From: an uncultured Lewinella sp. | Lineage (GTDB): Bacteria > Bacteroidota > Bacteroidia > Chitinophagales > Saprospiraceae | Direction of reading: 5' to 3' | Length of the DNA stretch: 64,000 nucleotides | NCBI GenBank assembly: GCA_913057725.1 | Contig: CAJXOS010000017.1 | Coordinates: 1 to 64,000 of the forward strand | Shown here: positions 52,501 through 60,514 of the stretch, in pieces | How positions within the stretch are numbered: the first letter of the stretch is position 1 | Layout: the number at the start of each line of letters is the position of its first letter | The notes under the pieces: model-generated | Databases searched by the model: none | Seen by the model: only the letters and a program-made list of their open reading frames with translations | Told to the model about the DNA's origin: nothing | Translations under genes and position numbers: made by a program

Positions 52501-55500
52501 GACAGCGATCGTTACGCTGACAGTAGTTTGGCAGTCATTGTCGTCAATAACCGTAATGGTATACTGACCATTCGCCAGGTTGTCAAAGTCAGGAGAGGAC
52601 TGTGGCGCATTATCTTCCAGTTGATACATGAACGGTGGTGTTCCACCGATGGCGTTAATGCTCACGTCGTCTTCATCGACGCTTGCAGTAGCCATCAACT
52701 CATCCGGCTGCATAATCAGGAAGTCAGCAGTACTGATGACGGTTCCAGTCATGTCACGCACACTAACAAAGTAGCTGCCTGCACCCAAACCGGTGAAGGT
52801 GTTTTCTGTTTGGAATTCACCGTCGTTGATCGCGTATTCGTATGGCATTACTCCTCCTCCAGCTATTACCTCGAGGCTAGCGTTAGTATCGCCATTACAC
52901 ATGTTTTCCGTGAGTTGATTGTAATCCACGGTCAATTGTTCAATGATAATCTCAATTTGGAAGACATGATCCGTTGAAATCAATCCAGCCCCATTCATTA
53001 AGTCGAAGGTGAATGCATCCATCAAAACGATTCCGCCCTCGTGCTGATAGACGAGCAAGCCGTCGTCAATGTCAGCTTGTGTAAAGGAGTCGCCAAGGTT
53101 CAGCATCACGCCATTTAAAAAGAGCATTCCTTCATTTGGCATGTCTCTCAAAATGAACGTGAGATCTTCCGGTGGACTCATGTCATCACCAGCCTCCAAA
53201 TAGGTGTTAGTGATCGTTTCTTGCGTATTGTGCGGCACCATCAACATTTCGTTATTCACGATGAATGGAGGCTCGCTAGGGATCTCGTAGCAGACGGTGA
53301 TCGACCATTCTTCAAGAATACCACCATCAGAAGATGCATTGTCGCTGACTTGTAGTGTCCAGGTGCCATTGCTGTTATCACCCACTACATCAGATAGCGG
53401 ATCCAGTGGCTGGTAACTTCCTGCAATTGCGTAGGGTGGGCCCGGATTATTAGGGCCTGTTTCTGAATCGTTACAGGTGTTTTCCAGAAGGTCGGAGCTA
53501 TTTGGACTATCATCACTAAAGCTGACACGTAGGTTGTCCTGGGAGCAACCGAAGTTACTATCGGGGAAACCAGGGCGATCAAACAGTTGGATAGAACCGC
53601 CGCCAGGAGGTAGTAGTGCAGCATCTAAATCACCCACATAGGTATGCGTGATTTCCATGCCAACACTAATGGAGTTGATTGTCTCCATTTCATTGAATAC
53701 GATATCGTTTTCAATCGTTGGCGTGCCACTTGTACTAATTGTCGATGAAAATACCGAGGTGTAGGTGATACAGCTGATAAAATCGGTCGTGAAATTAAAT
53801 TCAGTAGAAAAAGTACTGGTACCGCAGCTGTTCATACCCCGGACACGCCAGTAGTATTGTGTAGCTCCTGTACTGGCGTTAACCGGCTGGTAGCTCGTTC
53901 CAGTCGTAAAGCCGGTTTCTACAATATTGCTGAAGTTCTGATCAGTAGCAATCTGGATCTCATAAGTAGTAGCTCCACTTTCGTCTCCGTCCCAAGAGAG
54001 TACTGGGTTTGGATAAACGTCAACGCTGTTATCAGCAGGTGCGATTAGAGTTGGCGGTGTAAATGGATCTGGAAGTATGGTTATTCCAAGGGTAATCTCG
54101 CTACTGTTTCCTCCATCATCACCAATAACGGTGAAGGTGTATTCGCCAGGATCTGCCCCGGAAGTCTGAATTGTGAGTAGGGAGGTTTCTCCTGGATCTA
54201 CATCAGTTGGACTAAAGAAAGCATTAGCGCCTGGAGGTAGGTTATCAGCAAATAAAGTGACAAGGCCACTAAAGCCACTGCTGACCTCGATGTCATAGTA
54301 GGCTTCATCTGGCTTACAAACTTCTTGATTGGTTGGTGTTGCACTGATGCCAAACCCACAATCATTCGCCCAACGACCATCGATGGTCAGTGTGCCCGTA
54401 TTATTTGGATCAAGCCAATCGCGTAAGCGAGAAGCAGAGTTACCACCTGCATCCCAGGATACAGCAAATGCTCCATACCAATCCGAAAGGTTATTACCAC
54501 AAGCTGCTCCACCTCCATGAAGCTGGCCAACCACCCGCTGCGATTGATCGAATAAAGGAGAACCTGAAGAGCCAGGCTCAGTAGTACCCACATCCCAATC
54601 CACGACGCGTACGTGCGTAAAGTTAGGTGTACTTGTTGTTCCGCCGTAAGTAGTGAATTGAGAAGGATCGTTTTCGAAACTGATACGCTTCTCGTCAGTG
54701 CGTGGGTGGTGAACCGCTATGGAATTACTAATGTCCGCACCGCTGGCATCCCAACCTGCTAGATAAGCATTAGCAGTTGGTGAAACTGGGTCATCCAGCT
54801 CCACTAAGACAAAGTCGGAAGCGGCTCTGCGTGCTCGGAAAATAGAGCCAGTATTGAAATCATTCAGTTGGCCATCTCCGTTCTGTCCACTCTCAGTACT
54901 AAATGGTTGGCGGCAGGTACTGTTCTGGAAATTCCAGTAGGTTACTAAAGAGGCAGCATTGCCTGAGTTGATGCCACAGTGGTTGGCCGTCATAAAAAAT
55001 GGCCGGCAATCTTGTTCCACATTGTTGACTAGAAACCCTGTACAAAAGGTGCCACCGCCAGTAGAGATCACGGCTACCGATTGAATAATATTTCGGTGAG
55101 CATCTACAATGCCCCAGCCGTCGGCCTGACCACAGATCACATCCAGGTTACAGGAACCCGAGATCAATGCGCCAAAGTTTTCAAAAGCGTGGTTGACGTA
55201 GGATAGCTTTAGGCGAAGTTGATCGGCTACATCTTCCGGAAGCTGAACTTCGATAACAATTTCGTCACCGTTTAATATTGGTGTCCACAGCTGTTCGTGT
55301 TCTTCATTATCGGCTGGTGTAAATGGCCCTCGGACTTCCCGATAATCGGGAGAGTAGAGCATTAGCTTTCCGCCCTTTGGCATGAAATACTCAGTGAAGC
55401 CTAAGTTGATAGAATAAGCTTCTGGTGAATGAATTCTCAATCGCCATACTTTGCCATCAGCAGTTGATTCCCAAACCCCATCCTTAGAGGGGGCAAAATC

Positions 55501-55710
55501 TACTGAGATGTTAGTTGCGTAGCGAGGAGCGATAGCCGGCCCACGTCGAGCAAGCTCTTCTTCCATGAGGGCAGCATTGTCTTGTGGAGGCATTAGTTCT
55601 GCCTTGACCTCTTCTATGGATATCACACCTTTAGCAAGGCGATCATCTTGTTGAGCAAAACTGGCAGAAACAATCAAAAGGATGACTAAGGAAAGTAGAA
55701 TACGTTGCAT
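49576..55710 (-). CDS. T9SS-exported trypsin-like serine protease with P-domain and SprB repeats
   Basis: A 2044-residue secreted multidomain protease with signal peptide LSLVILLIVSASFAQ. The S1 domain, lysyl-endopeptidase-like (about 190-440), has His in FMTANHCG (about 243), Asp in ASDFVLVELDD (about 300) and Ser in EPGSSGSPLFD (about 384). Ig-like/fibronectin segments follow to about 640, then a proprotein convertase P-domain (about 647-807) and a cadherin-like stretch (about 810-925). Seven tandem double SprB units of about 146 residues span 928-1953. A type A T9SS domain ends it (LLYPNPNNGQFYLRL to VAIIK). All catalytic residues look intact, so an active surface or extracellular endopeptidase is likely. 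It is a single gene. Confidence 0.92.
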   Translation of the reverse strand: MQRILLSLVILLIVSASFAQQDDRLAKGVISIEEVKAELMPPQDNAALMEEELARRGPAIAPRYATNISVDFAPSKDGVWESTADGKVWRLRIHSPEAYSINLGFTEYFMPKGGKLMLYSPDYREVRGPFTPADNEEHEQLWTPILNGDEIVIEVQLPEDVADQLRLKLSYVNHAFENFGALISGSCNLDVICGQADGWGIVDAHRNIIQSVAVISTGGGTFCTGFLVNNVEQDCRPFFMTANHCGINSGNAASLVTYWNFQNSTCRQPFSTESGQNGDGQLNDFNTGSIFRARRAASDFVLVELDDPVSPTANAYLAGWDASGADISNSIAVHHPRTDEKRISFENDPSQFTTYGGTTSTPNFTHVRVVDWDVGTTEPGSSGSPLFDQSQRVVGQLHGGGAACGNNLSDWYGAFAVSWDAGGNSASRLRDWLDPNNTGTLTIDGRWANDCGFGISATPTNQEVCKPDEAYYDIEVSSGFSGLVTLFADNLPPGANAFFSPTDVDPGETSLLTIQTSGADPGEYTFTVIGDDGGNSSEITLGITILPDPFTPPTLIAPADNSVDVYPNPVLSWDGDESGATTYEIQIATDQNFSNIVETGFTTGTSYQPVNASTGATQYYWRVRGMNSCGTSTFSTEFNFTTDFISCITYTSVFSSTISTSGTPTIENDIVFNEMETINSISVGMEITHTYVGDLDAALLPPGGGSIQLFDRPGFPDSNFGCSQDNLRVSFSDDSPNSSDLLENTCNDSETGPNNPGPPYAIAGSYQPLDPLSDVVGDNSNGTWTLQVSDNASSDGGILEEWSITVCYEIPSEPPFIVNNEMLMVPHNTQETITNTYLEAGDDMSPPEDLTFILRDMPNEGMLFLNGVMLNLGDSFTQADIDDGLLVYQHEGGIVLMDAFTFDLMNGAGLISTDHVFQIEIIIEQLTVDYNQLTENMCNGDTNASLEVIAGGGVMPYEYAINDGEFQTENTFTGLGAGSYFVSVRDMTGTVISTADFLIMQPDELMATASVDEDDVSINAIGGTPPFMYQLEDNAPQSSPDFDNLANGQYTITVIDDNDCQTTVSVTIAVNTLIISASITQQISCHDTNNGIIITMANGGVAPYQYRINQGNWQADSSFLNLMPGDYTVEVQDQEGFTQSSNILTLIAPPALTLEATVDENSISLNAGGGTPPFTYQIEDEAPQDSPVFDDLANGTYTLQVIDANGCTMTVEATVSVNTLMVSASLTNDISCHDANDAIISVSVSGGSMPFQYSLNGGDYQVENTFAGLAAGNYTVTVLDSEGFTSTTNVIAVSNPAALMGSTSVDEQTITVNASGGTGSLTYQLNDGTPQSEPSFSGLSNGTYTITVIDANDCILELSATVSVNTLMVSASLVNDISCHDANDGMIMVSVSGGMSPYQYSIDGQNYQAENTFPGLAAGSYTVTVLDNEGFTSTTNAIVLTNPTALAGVLNIAENDITVSASGGTAPLSYQLNDGTPQSDPNFLDLPNGEYTITIIDANGCEMELSATIAINTLEVSAALANGISCFDANDAVISVTVSGGTPPLQYSIDGQNYQAENSFPDLGPGTYTITVLDSEGFTRTTNSVTINTPAELIGSVMVDENNITVTASGGTAPLLYQINGMTPQDDPNFMNLPNGEYTIQVIDANGCTLSFTETISINTLEVSIDLVSDISCFNVPDGVVAAIVAGGTPPLQYSLDGVNYQSDNTFGGLAPGTYSITVLDAEGFTQQTGSVTLTNPVMLTMDVMVDGSTITIAAEGGTGTLSYSVDGLNFQAEPVFTDLPDGVYQVTVRDENGCAIVMQVIIGSSLAATFDILGTIGCAGDSDIEISVNASGGTPPYEYSIDGGANWQTSSVFPGLSAGTYEVVVRDAMGDTFTSPSLTITEPEPVVLEGEVDGDDIVLIASGGSGPYLYSIDGMNFVTSNVFSDLPPGDYTLWVEDANGCQTTTEISILVGIFNPEVAELSLLLYPNPNNGQFYLRLEQEEINDLNIQVFDPRGRLIQQDVHLRAGTVFEQYFDLSALPAGLYQIVLHDGERFGRAKVAIIK
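49850..52930 (-). repeat. Tandem coding repeat, seven units of about 430-440 bases
   Basis: Within the protease gene the SprB pairs repeat with a period near 435-440 bases, e.g. the segment around 51586-51625 recurs at 52017-52060. Units 3 and 4, counted from the N-terminal end, are the most alike (SVNTLMVSASL...NDISCHDAND). Each unit joins two different half-repeats, one ending TVTVLD-EGFT and one ending VIDANGC. Near-identical neighbouring units make the array a likely site of expansion or contraction by recombination. Confidence 0.85.
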
Positions 55711-56195
55711 ATGTCCTGGAGGCGGTTAGTAATTTGTGTGGTTTGGGTATGTAGTAGCAGGCTCAAAGCGGGGGGAAGGATTAGGCGCGCTCACCAAATG
55801 GCTCTCAGGATCATAAAAAGACAAGTACTATGCCAGCAGCTCGGAATGCCAATTAATCCGTCTCGTGCTTGTAAGGGAGCTTCAAGTGATTTAGCGGGTT
55901 TCCAAGCAATGTATATATATGAAAATGTTATTATGTGATAAAAATCAACGACTTAGCGAGTTTTGTAACCGCTTTTGCACTGATTAACACTGCCACTATG
56001 AATGGAGAAAAATGTAATATAGATTGCGAATCTGAGAGGGAAAGCTGTAAAAAGCAGGTGGAGAGAAACGAAATAAATACGTTTTGAGAGAGGATTTTTT
56101 TAGTATTTCTTAGTCTCTAGCCTCGATTCTGGGGGTAAGAAGTTAGCCTCCCCACCCCGGCCTAAAATTGCTGCGATGGGGAGACTCTAAAAACA
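55711..56195. other. 485-base intergenic region upstream of the protease gene
   Basis: I find no supported gene; the only longer open frame (55705-55938 on +) overlaps the protease start and lacks protein-like features. No CAAAnnTA box (a minus-strand TAnnTTTG) is seen. It is AT-rich in the middle and would hold the protease promoter and the end of the 56196-56801 transcript. Confidence 0.5.
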
Positions 56196-56801
56196 CTAGG
56201 CGGTTCGCTTGAAACCGATAGACTGCTGTCGTGACGGTCCAAGTTTAGCCAGCAAGACATCTTTTTCAGATCGAGTTAAGACTTTCATCTGGTGTAGCCA
56301 CTGGATGCGTGATCGACGCTCCTCGGCTGGTACATCAAGTTGATCGTCCAGGTACTGGTTCTGATAAGCATCTTTAATACGGTCTGTTAATTCCTCAAGG
56401 AAATCGTGCAATGCATCCTCCGACGGATGTTCTGCTAAAAACGCCAATTGTTCTTCGCCGCCCAAGAGGTAGAGTGTTGATGGCGTTTGGCGCAAGCGTG
56501 TTGCTAACCAGATAAGCCCACTGATTCCAGCAGTGTAGAATAGCTGTTCGCTAGAAAGGGTTGCCAGTCGAAGGCTGCTGAGTACAAAGGCGATTCCACA
56601 CAAGGAAAGGGTGGCTGCTGCTAGCCAATTCAATAAACGGTGTTGGTGGTCCTTTTTACGATAAAACTGTAAACCTAGATCTAAATAATTGACACTGTAT
56701 TCTCGCTCTTGTTTAAAGTCCTTATGCAGGATGTAGATATCATCTTCTCGTAAAACGAAGGCTCGATAATGGAAGCCACTTTGCTGGGTAAGCTGTTGCA
56801 T
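56196..56801 (-). CDS. Hypothetical membrane protein, two transmembrane segments
   Basis: I do not recognise the family. A 201-residue protein: about 50 cytoplasmic N-terminal residues (a PH-like or beta-rich start, FVLREDDIYILHKDFKQEREYSV), two membrane helices (about 60-80 and 88-108), then a soluble, acidic C-terminal half (about 115-201). The ATG at 56801 is good. It is divergent from uvrB. A hairpin CCACGT/ACGTGG (56829-56845) lies in its leader. Confidence 0.65.
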   Translation of the reverse strand: MQQLTQQSGFHYRAFVLREDDIYILHKDFKQEREYSVNYLDLGLQFYRKKDHQHRLLNWLAAATLSLCGIAFVLSSLRLATLSSEQLFYTAGISGLIWLATRLRQTPSTLYLLGGEEQLAFLAEHPSEDALHDFLEELTDRIKDAYQNQYLDDQLDVPAEERRSRIQWLHQMKVLTRSEKDVLLAKLGPSRQQSIGFKRTA

Positions 56802-56911
56802 AAAAGAGCGATTTAGGTGATGAATATTCCACGTTTTTGACGTGGTTTGAGAATACTTTAAGATAAAACATTTTTTTGTAAAAAGGAGTTCCGCGAGGCA
56901 ACTTTTTTTGG

Positions 56912-56919
56912 TAAATTTG
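56912..56919 (+). promoter_or_regulatory. Candidate promoter -7 box of uvrB
   Basis: TAAATTTG matches TAnnTTTG exactly. Twenty bases upstream, TTC (56889-56891) differs by one base from TTG. The start would be near 56926, shortly before the uvrB GTG at 56950. Confidence 0.45.
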
Positions 56920-56949
56920 GGTTAGAATTAGGCGAATAAAATCAATGCT

Positions 56950-58971
56950 GTGAGCTTCAAACTTATATCTCCATTCAAACCTACCGGCGACCAGCCGCAA
57001 GCAATTAAGCAACTTGTAGATGGTGTTGAAACTGGCGAGGCCGCCCAAGTATTACTAGGAGTAACGGGCTCTGGTAAAACCTTTACCATGGCCAATATGA
57101 TTGCGCAGCTCAATCGGCCAACATTGATTCTCACGCACAATAAGACATTGACTGCGCAGCTGTACAGTGAGTTTCGAGACTTCTTCCCAGATAACGCCGT
57201 CGAGTACTTTGTCTCTTACTACGATTATTACCAGCCGGAGGCTTATATCTCTTCTTCTGATACTTTTATCGAAAAGGATTTGTCCATTAATGAGGAAGTA
57301 GACAAGCTTCGCTTGAGAGCAACTTCTAACCTACTCTCCGGTCGTCGGGATATTATCATTGTCGCTTCTGTGAGCTGCATATATGGTATGGGGAATCCTG
57401 ACGATTACAAGAGCGGGATTATCCGTATTCAACGGGGGCAGACTATTTCGCGAAACGGCTTTCTCTATAGCCTGGTGGATAGCTTGTACTCTCGTACAGA
57501 AACGGAGTTCAGACGAGCCACCTTCCGTGTTCGTGGTGATACGGTAGATATCAATCTGCCCTATGTGGATTATGGCTATCGCGTTACTTTCTTCGGCGAT
57601 GAAATCGAAGAAATTGAGAAGCTAGAAATCAGCAGCGGTAAGCGCATTGAACGGATGGAGAACGCGGCGATTTTTCCCGCTAATCTTTATATAGCACCAA
57701 AGGAACGTTTGAAGGGTATCATCAATGATATTCAGGATGAGCTCCATGAACAGGAAAAATACTTCGAGCGTGAAAACCGCTTACTAGAAGCCAAGCGCAT
57801 CAGTGAACGTACCAACTTCGATCTGGAGATGATGAAGGAGTTGGGCTACTGTAACGGAGTGGAAAACTATTCCCGCTTCTTTGATGGAAGAAAGCCCGGT
57901 ACACGCCCTTTCTGCTTGCTGGATTACTTCCCGGATGATTACTTGATGTTGGTCGACGAGAGCCACGTTACATTACCGCAGGTGCGCGGCATGTTTGGTG
58001 GTGACCGGGCACGTAAACTTAGCCTGGTTAACTTCGGATTTCGGCTGCCATCAGCGATGGATAACCGGCCGCTCAATTTTACCGAGTTTGAGAGTCTAAT
58101 CAACCAAGTAGTGTACGTAAGTGCTACGCCTGCTGAATACGAACTAGAGCAAACCGGTGGCCTATTGGTAGAGCAGGTTATTCGTCCTACCGGCCTGATT
58201 GATCCTCCTATTGAGGTGCGCCCTAGCATCAATCAGATTGATGATCTGATGGAAGAGATCGATAACCGAATCAAACGTGATGAACGCACCCTAGTGACAA
58301 CGCTGACCAAGCGCATGGCAGAGGAGTTGACCAAGTACTTCAATAAACTTCGGATCAAAGTCCGCTACATTCACTCGGAGGTGGATACCATGGAGCGGGT
58401 AGAGATTCTTCGTGATCTTCGCTTGGGGGAATTCGATGTTCTAGTTGGGGTAAACTTATTGCGGGAAGGGCTAGACTTACCAGAAGTGAGTTTGGTGGCA
58501 ATAATTGATGCAGATAAGGAGGGCTTTCTACGGAACGAACGCTCCCTCACGCAGACGGCTGGTCGTGCGGCACGTAACGTAAATGGTTTGGTCATCTTCT
58601 ACGCAGATAAGATTACCGATTCCATGCAACGCACCATTGATGAGACGAACCGCCGCCGAGCCATTCAAATGGCGTATAACGAAGAGCATGGTATTACTCC
58701 AAGAACGGTACGTAAGAGTCGAGAGGAGATTCTTGCCAAGAAGTCTATCCTTGACGTACGTGCGGTGGAGCAAGCTTACATAGAGCCTGAAAAGCCAAGC
58801 TTGGCAGCTGACCCTGTGATTGCATACATGACGCGCGACCAATTGGAGGCGGCCATTGCTGCAACAGAACAGAAGATGAAAAAGGCCGCCAAAGAGCTCG
58901 ACTTCATCTCCGCTGCTCAGTATCGCGATGAAGTGACTGCACTCAGACAGCAATTGCGAAGAACAGCTTAA
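56950..58971 (+). CDS. uvrB: Excinuclease ABC subunit B
   Basis: A 673-residue DNA helicase-like repair protein of the UvrABC complex. Walker A GVTGSGKTFT lies near residue 40, the beta-hairpin region VSYYDYYQPEAYI near 93, Walker B LMLVDESHVTLPQ near 335 and helicase motif VI QTAGRAARN near 538. The C-terminal UVR domain (LDFISAAQYRDEVTALRQQL), which contacts UvrC, is complete. The start codon is GTG at 56950 (SFKLISPFKPTGDQPQAI), since no in-frame ATG precedes it. The neighbouring uvr genes are elsewhere. A candidate promoter lies at 56912. Confidence 0.97.
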   Translation: MSFKLISPFKPTGDQPQAIKQLVDGVETGEAAQVLLGVTGSGKTFTMANMIAQLNRPTLILTHNKTLTAQLYSEFRDFFPDNAVEYFVSYYDYYQPEAYISSSDTFIEKDLSINEEVDKLRLRATSNLLSGRRDIIIVASVSCIYGMGNPDDYKSGIIRIQRGQTISRNGFLYSLVDSLYSRTETEFRRATFRVRGDTVDINLPYVDYGYRVTFFGDEIEEIEKLEISSGKRIERMENAAIFPANLYIAPKERLKGIINDIQDELHEQEKYFERENRLLEAKRISERTNFDLEMMKELGYCNGVENYSRFFDGRKPGTRPFCLLDYFPDDYLMLVDESHVTLPQVRGMFGGDRARKLSLVNFGFRLPSAMDNRPLNFTEFESLINQVVYVSATPAEYELEQTGGLLVEQVIRPTGLIDPPIEVRPSINQIDDLMEEIDNRIKRDERTLVTTLTKRMAEELTKYFNKLRIKVRYIHSEVDTMERVEILRDLRLGEFDVLVGVNLLREGLDLPEVSLVAIIDADKEGFLRNERSLTQTAGRAARNVNGLVIFYADKITDSMQRTIDETNRRRAIQMAYNEEHGITPRTVRKSREEILAKKSILDVRAVEQAYIEPEKPSLAADPVIAYMTRDQLEAAIAATEQKMKKAAKELDFISAAQYRDEVTALRQQLRRTA

Positions 58972-59020
58972 GTATTCAATTTTATACTACGCATTTCTTT
59001 TGCGCAGCTTTTTAAAGCCC

Positions 59021-59040
59021 TATTTTCCGGCAGGAAAATA
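59021..59040. promoter_or_regulatory. Palindrome upstream of the WYL regulator
   Basis: TATTTTCC-GGCA-GGAAAATA, a perfect 8+8 inverted repeat with a 4-base spacer, ends 7 bases before the ATG at 59048. It is a candidate operator for the regulator's own gene and also overlaps the region where ribosomes bind. Confidence 0.45.
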
Positions 59041-59047
59041 ATTGTAC

Positions 59048-60064
59048 ATGGCTTTAAACCGTCTTGCCTTAATCCGTTACCAAACCATTGATAAGTGCTT
59101 GCGCAATCGTGCCAGGCGCTGGACATTGGAGGACTTGATTGATGCCTGCTCCGATGCTCTTTATGAATATGAGGGTATAGACCGTCCTGTGAGCCGGCGT
59201 ACTGTGCAGTATGACATACAAGTGATGCGCTCTGATAAGCTCGGCTATGAAGCGCCCATTATTGTCGTAGACCGGAAGTACTACACTTATAAAGACCCAG
59301 ATTACGGAATCTTACAAGGGTCATTATCAGAAGCGGACTTAGATCATTTAGGAGAAGCTGTAGCCGTGCTCAAACAATTTCAAGGCTTTGGACATCTACA
59401 GGAGCTTGGTGGGCTGGTCCAGAAGCTTGAGGACAAAGTTCAAACTGGAAGAGGGAAGGAACGGACGGCAATTTTATTAGAGTCTAATGAACGGCTTCGT
59501 GGCCTTGAGTACCTGGAGGAATTATTTCAAGCGGTACGACAGGAGAAGGTTGTGCGTTTGGCCTATCAGTCGTTTCGGGCGCAGGCCCCGAGCTTAGTGG
59601 ATATTAATCCGCTTCTATTACGTGAGTTCAATAATCGTTGGTTTTTGATAGGTACAAAGGAGCGAGAGCAGCACGTAATGAGTTTTGCGCTCGATCGCAT
59701 TCAGTCGATCACTTATCCGGATTTACCATTCTATCCGCAGCCAGGATTTGATCCAGAAGAATATTACCGAGATGTAGTTGGTGTAACGGTGAATAACAGG
59801 CGTATCTCAAAAATTCGCCTAAGTATAGATAAGCGAAATGCGCCTTATGTAATCACCAAGCCATTTCACGCCTCGCAGCAAACGCTGGAGAGCTTAGAGG
59901 ATGGAAGTGTCGTTGTTGAGATTCAAGTCATCCCCAACTTTGAGCTGGAACGGCTCTTGCTGGGTTTTGGCCCGGGCTTGGAGGTGTTATCTCCTCCTCG
60001 TTTACGTAAACGAATGGCCCAATTGTTATCCTCGGCTAGCGCACGCTATGCAGAAGGGGATTAG
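59048..60064 (+). CDS. WYL domain transcriptional regulator
   Basis: A 338-residue regulator. The N-terminal winged helix-turn-helix (about 1-70) includes RRWTLEDLIDACSDAL and PVSRRTVQYDIQVM. The WYL domain (about 150-240; VVRLAYQSFRAQAPSLVDINPLLLREFNNRWFLIG) and the WCX extension (about 250-330) follow. The conserved triplet of the WYL fold is seen as WFL. WYL proteins bind ligands or nucleic acid and often control DNA-damage or defence genes; uvrB lies just upstream, a suggestive but unproven link. The TTG at 59042 is replaced by the ATG at 59048. A palindrome precedes it. Its last 4 bases overlap the convergent gene 60061-60438. Confidence 0.9.
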   Translation: MALNRLALIRYQTIDKCLRNRARRWTLEDLIDACSDALYEYEGIDRPVSRRTVQYDIQVMRSDKLGYEAPIIVVDRKYYTYKDPDYGILQGSLSEADLDHLGEAVAVLKQFQGFGHLQELGGLVQKLEDKVQTGRGKERTAILLESNERLRGLEYLEELFQAVRQEKVVRLAYQSFRAQAPSLVDINPLLLREFNNRWFLIGTKEREQHVMSFALDRIQSITYPDLPFYPQPGFDPEEYYRDVVGVTVNNRRISKIRLSIDKRNAPYVITKPFHASQQTLESLEDGSVVVEIQVIPNFELERLLLGFGPGLEVLSPPRLRKRMAQLLSSASARYAEGD

Positions 60065-60438
60065 AGTAGCCGTTCCATTTGAGTTTGCAAACGTTGGATT
60101 AGAAGCTGAGTAATGCGCCGATTGGTTTCTCCCTCGTTGGCTAAATAGAACGATAACTCTTCTTCAGTAAGTTGACCAAGGACACAACCAAATAGTAACC
60201 CCCGGAGCCGATTGTCTTTGCCGATGCTGTGCTGTATCTGTTGATCTCGCTGAGCAGGACTCATTTTTGAAAGCTTCACTTTCCGCTTCTGCAAAAAGTG
60301 TCGGGTTATCTCCAGTAATAATTCATTCTGCAGCTTGAGCACTGGACGGAGCGTCTCGTGTAAAAAACGTTCGTCGGCCTTCGACACAGCAGCTGTTTCT
60401 ATATGAGGCCGCAATTGTAGGCGCTGATCATTGGACAT
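60061..60438 (-). CDS. Hypothetical helical protein
   Basis: I do not recognise this 125-residue protein. It is highly charged and probably all alpha-helical (LKLQNELLLEITRHFLQKRKVKLSK and FYLANEGETNRRITQLLIQRLQTQM), with no signal peptide or cysteines. Its 3' end overlaps that of the convergent WYL gene by 4 bases. Codon pattern looks like its neighbours. Function unknown; it may be specific to this lineage. Confidence 0.6.
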   Translation of the reverse strand: MSNDQRLQLRPHIETAAVSKADERFLHETLRPVLKLQNELLLEITRHFLQKRKVKLSKMSPAQRDQQIQHSIGKDNRLRGLLFGCVLGQLTEEELSFYLANEGETNRRITQLLIQRLQTQMERLL

Positions 60439-60514
60439 AACATCTTCCTTTTAGTCACCACTTCTTTATGGAAGCAGTTACCTAACTGTCCAGCAGCGTA
60501 AAGGTTGTTTGGTC

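Noticed and set aside
50300-52900. Regular repeats resembling a CRISPR array
   Set aside because: The period is about 435-440 bases within one continuous open frame, the copies are imperfect and encode SprB repeats. It is a tandem coding repeat, not CRISPR.
55705-55938. 77-codon open frame in the gap before the protease
   Set aside because: It overlaps the protease start on the other strand, and has no convincing start context or protein-like composition.
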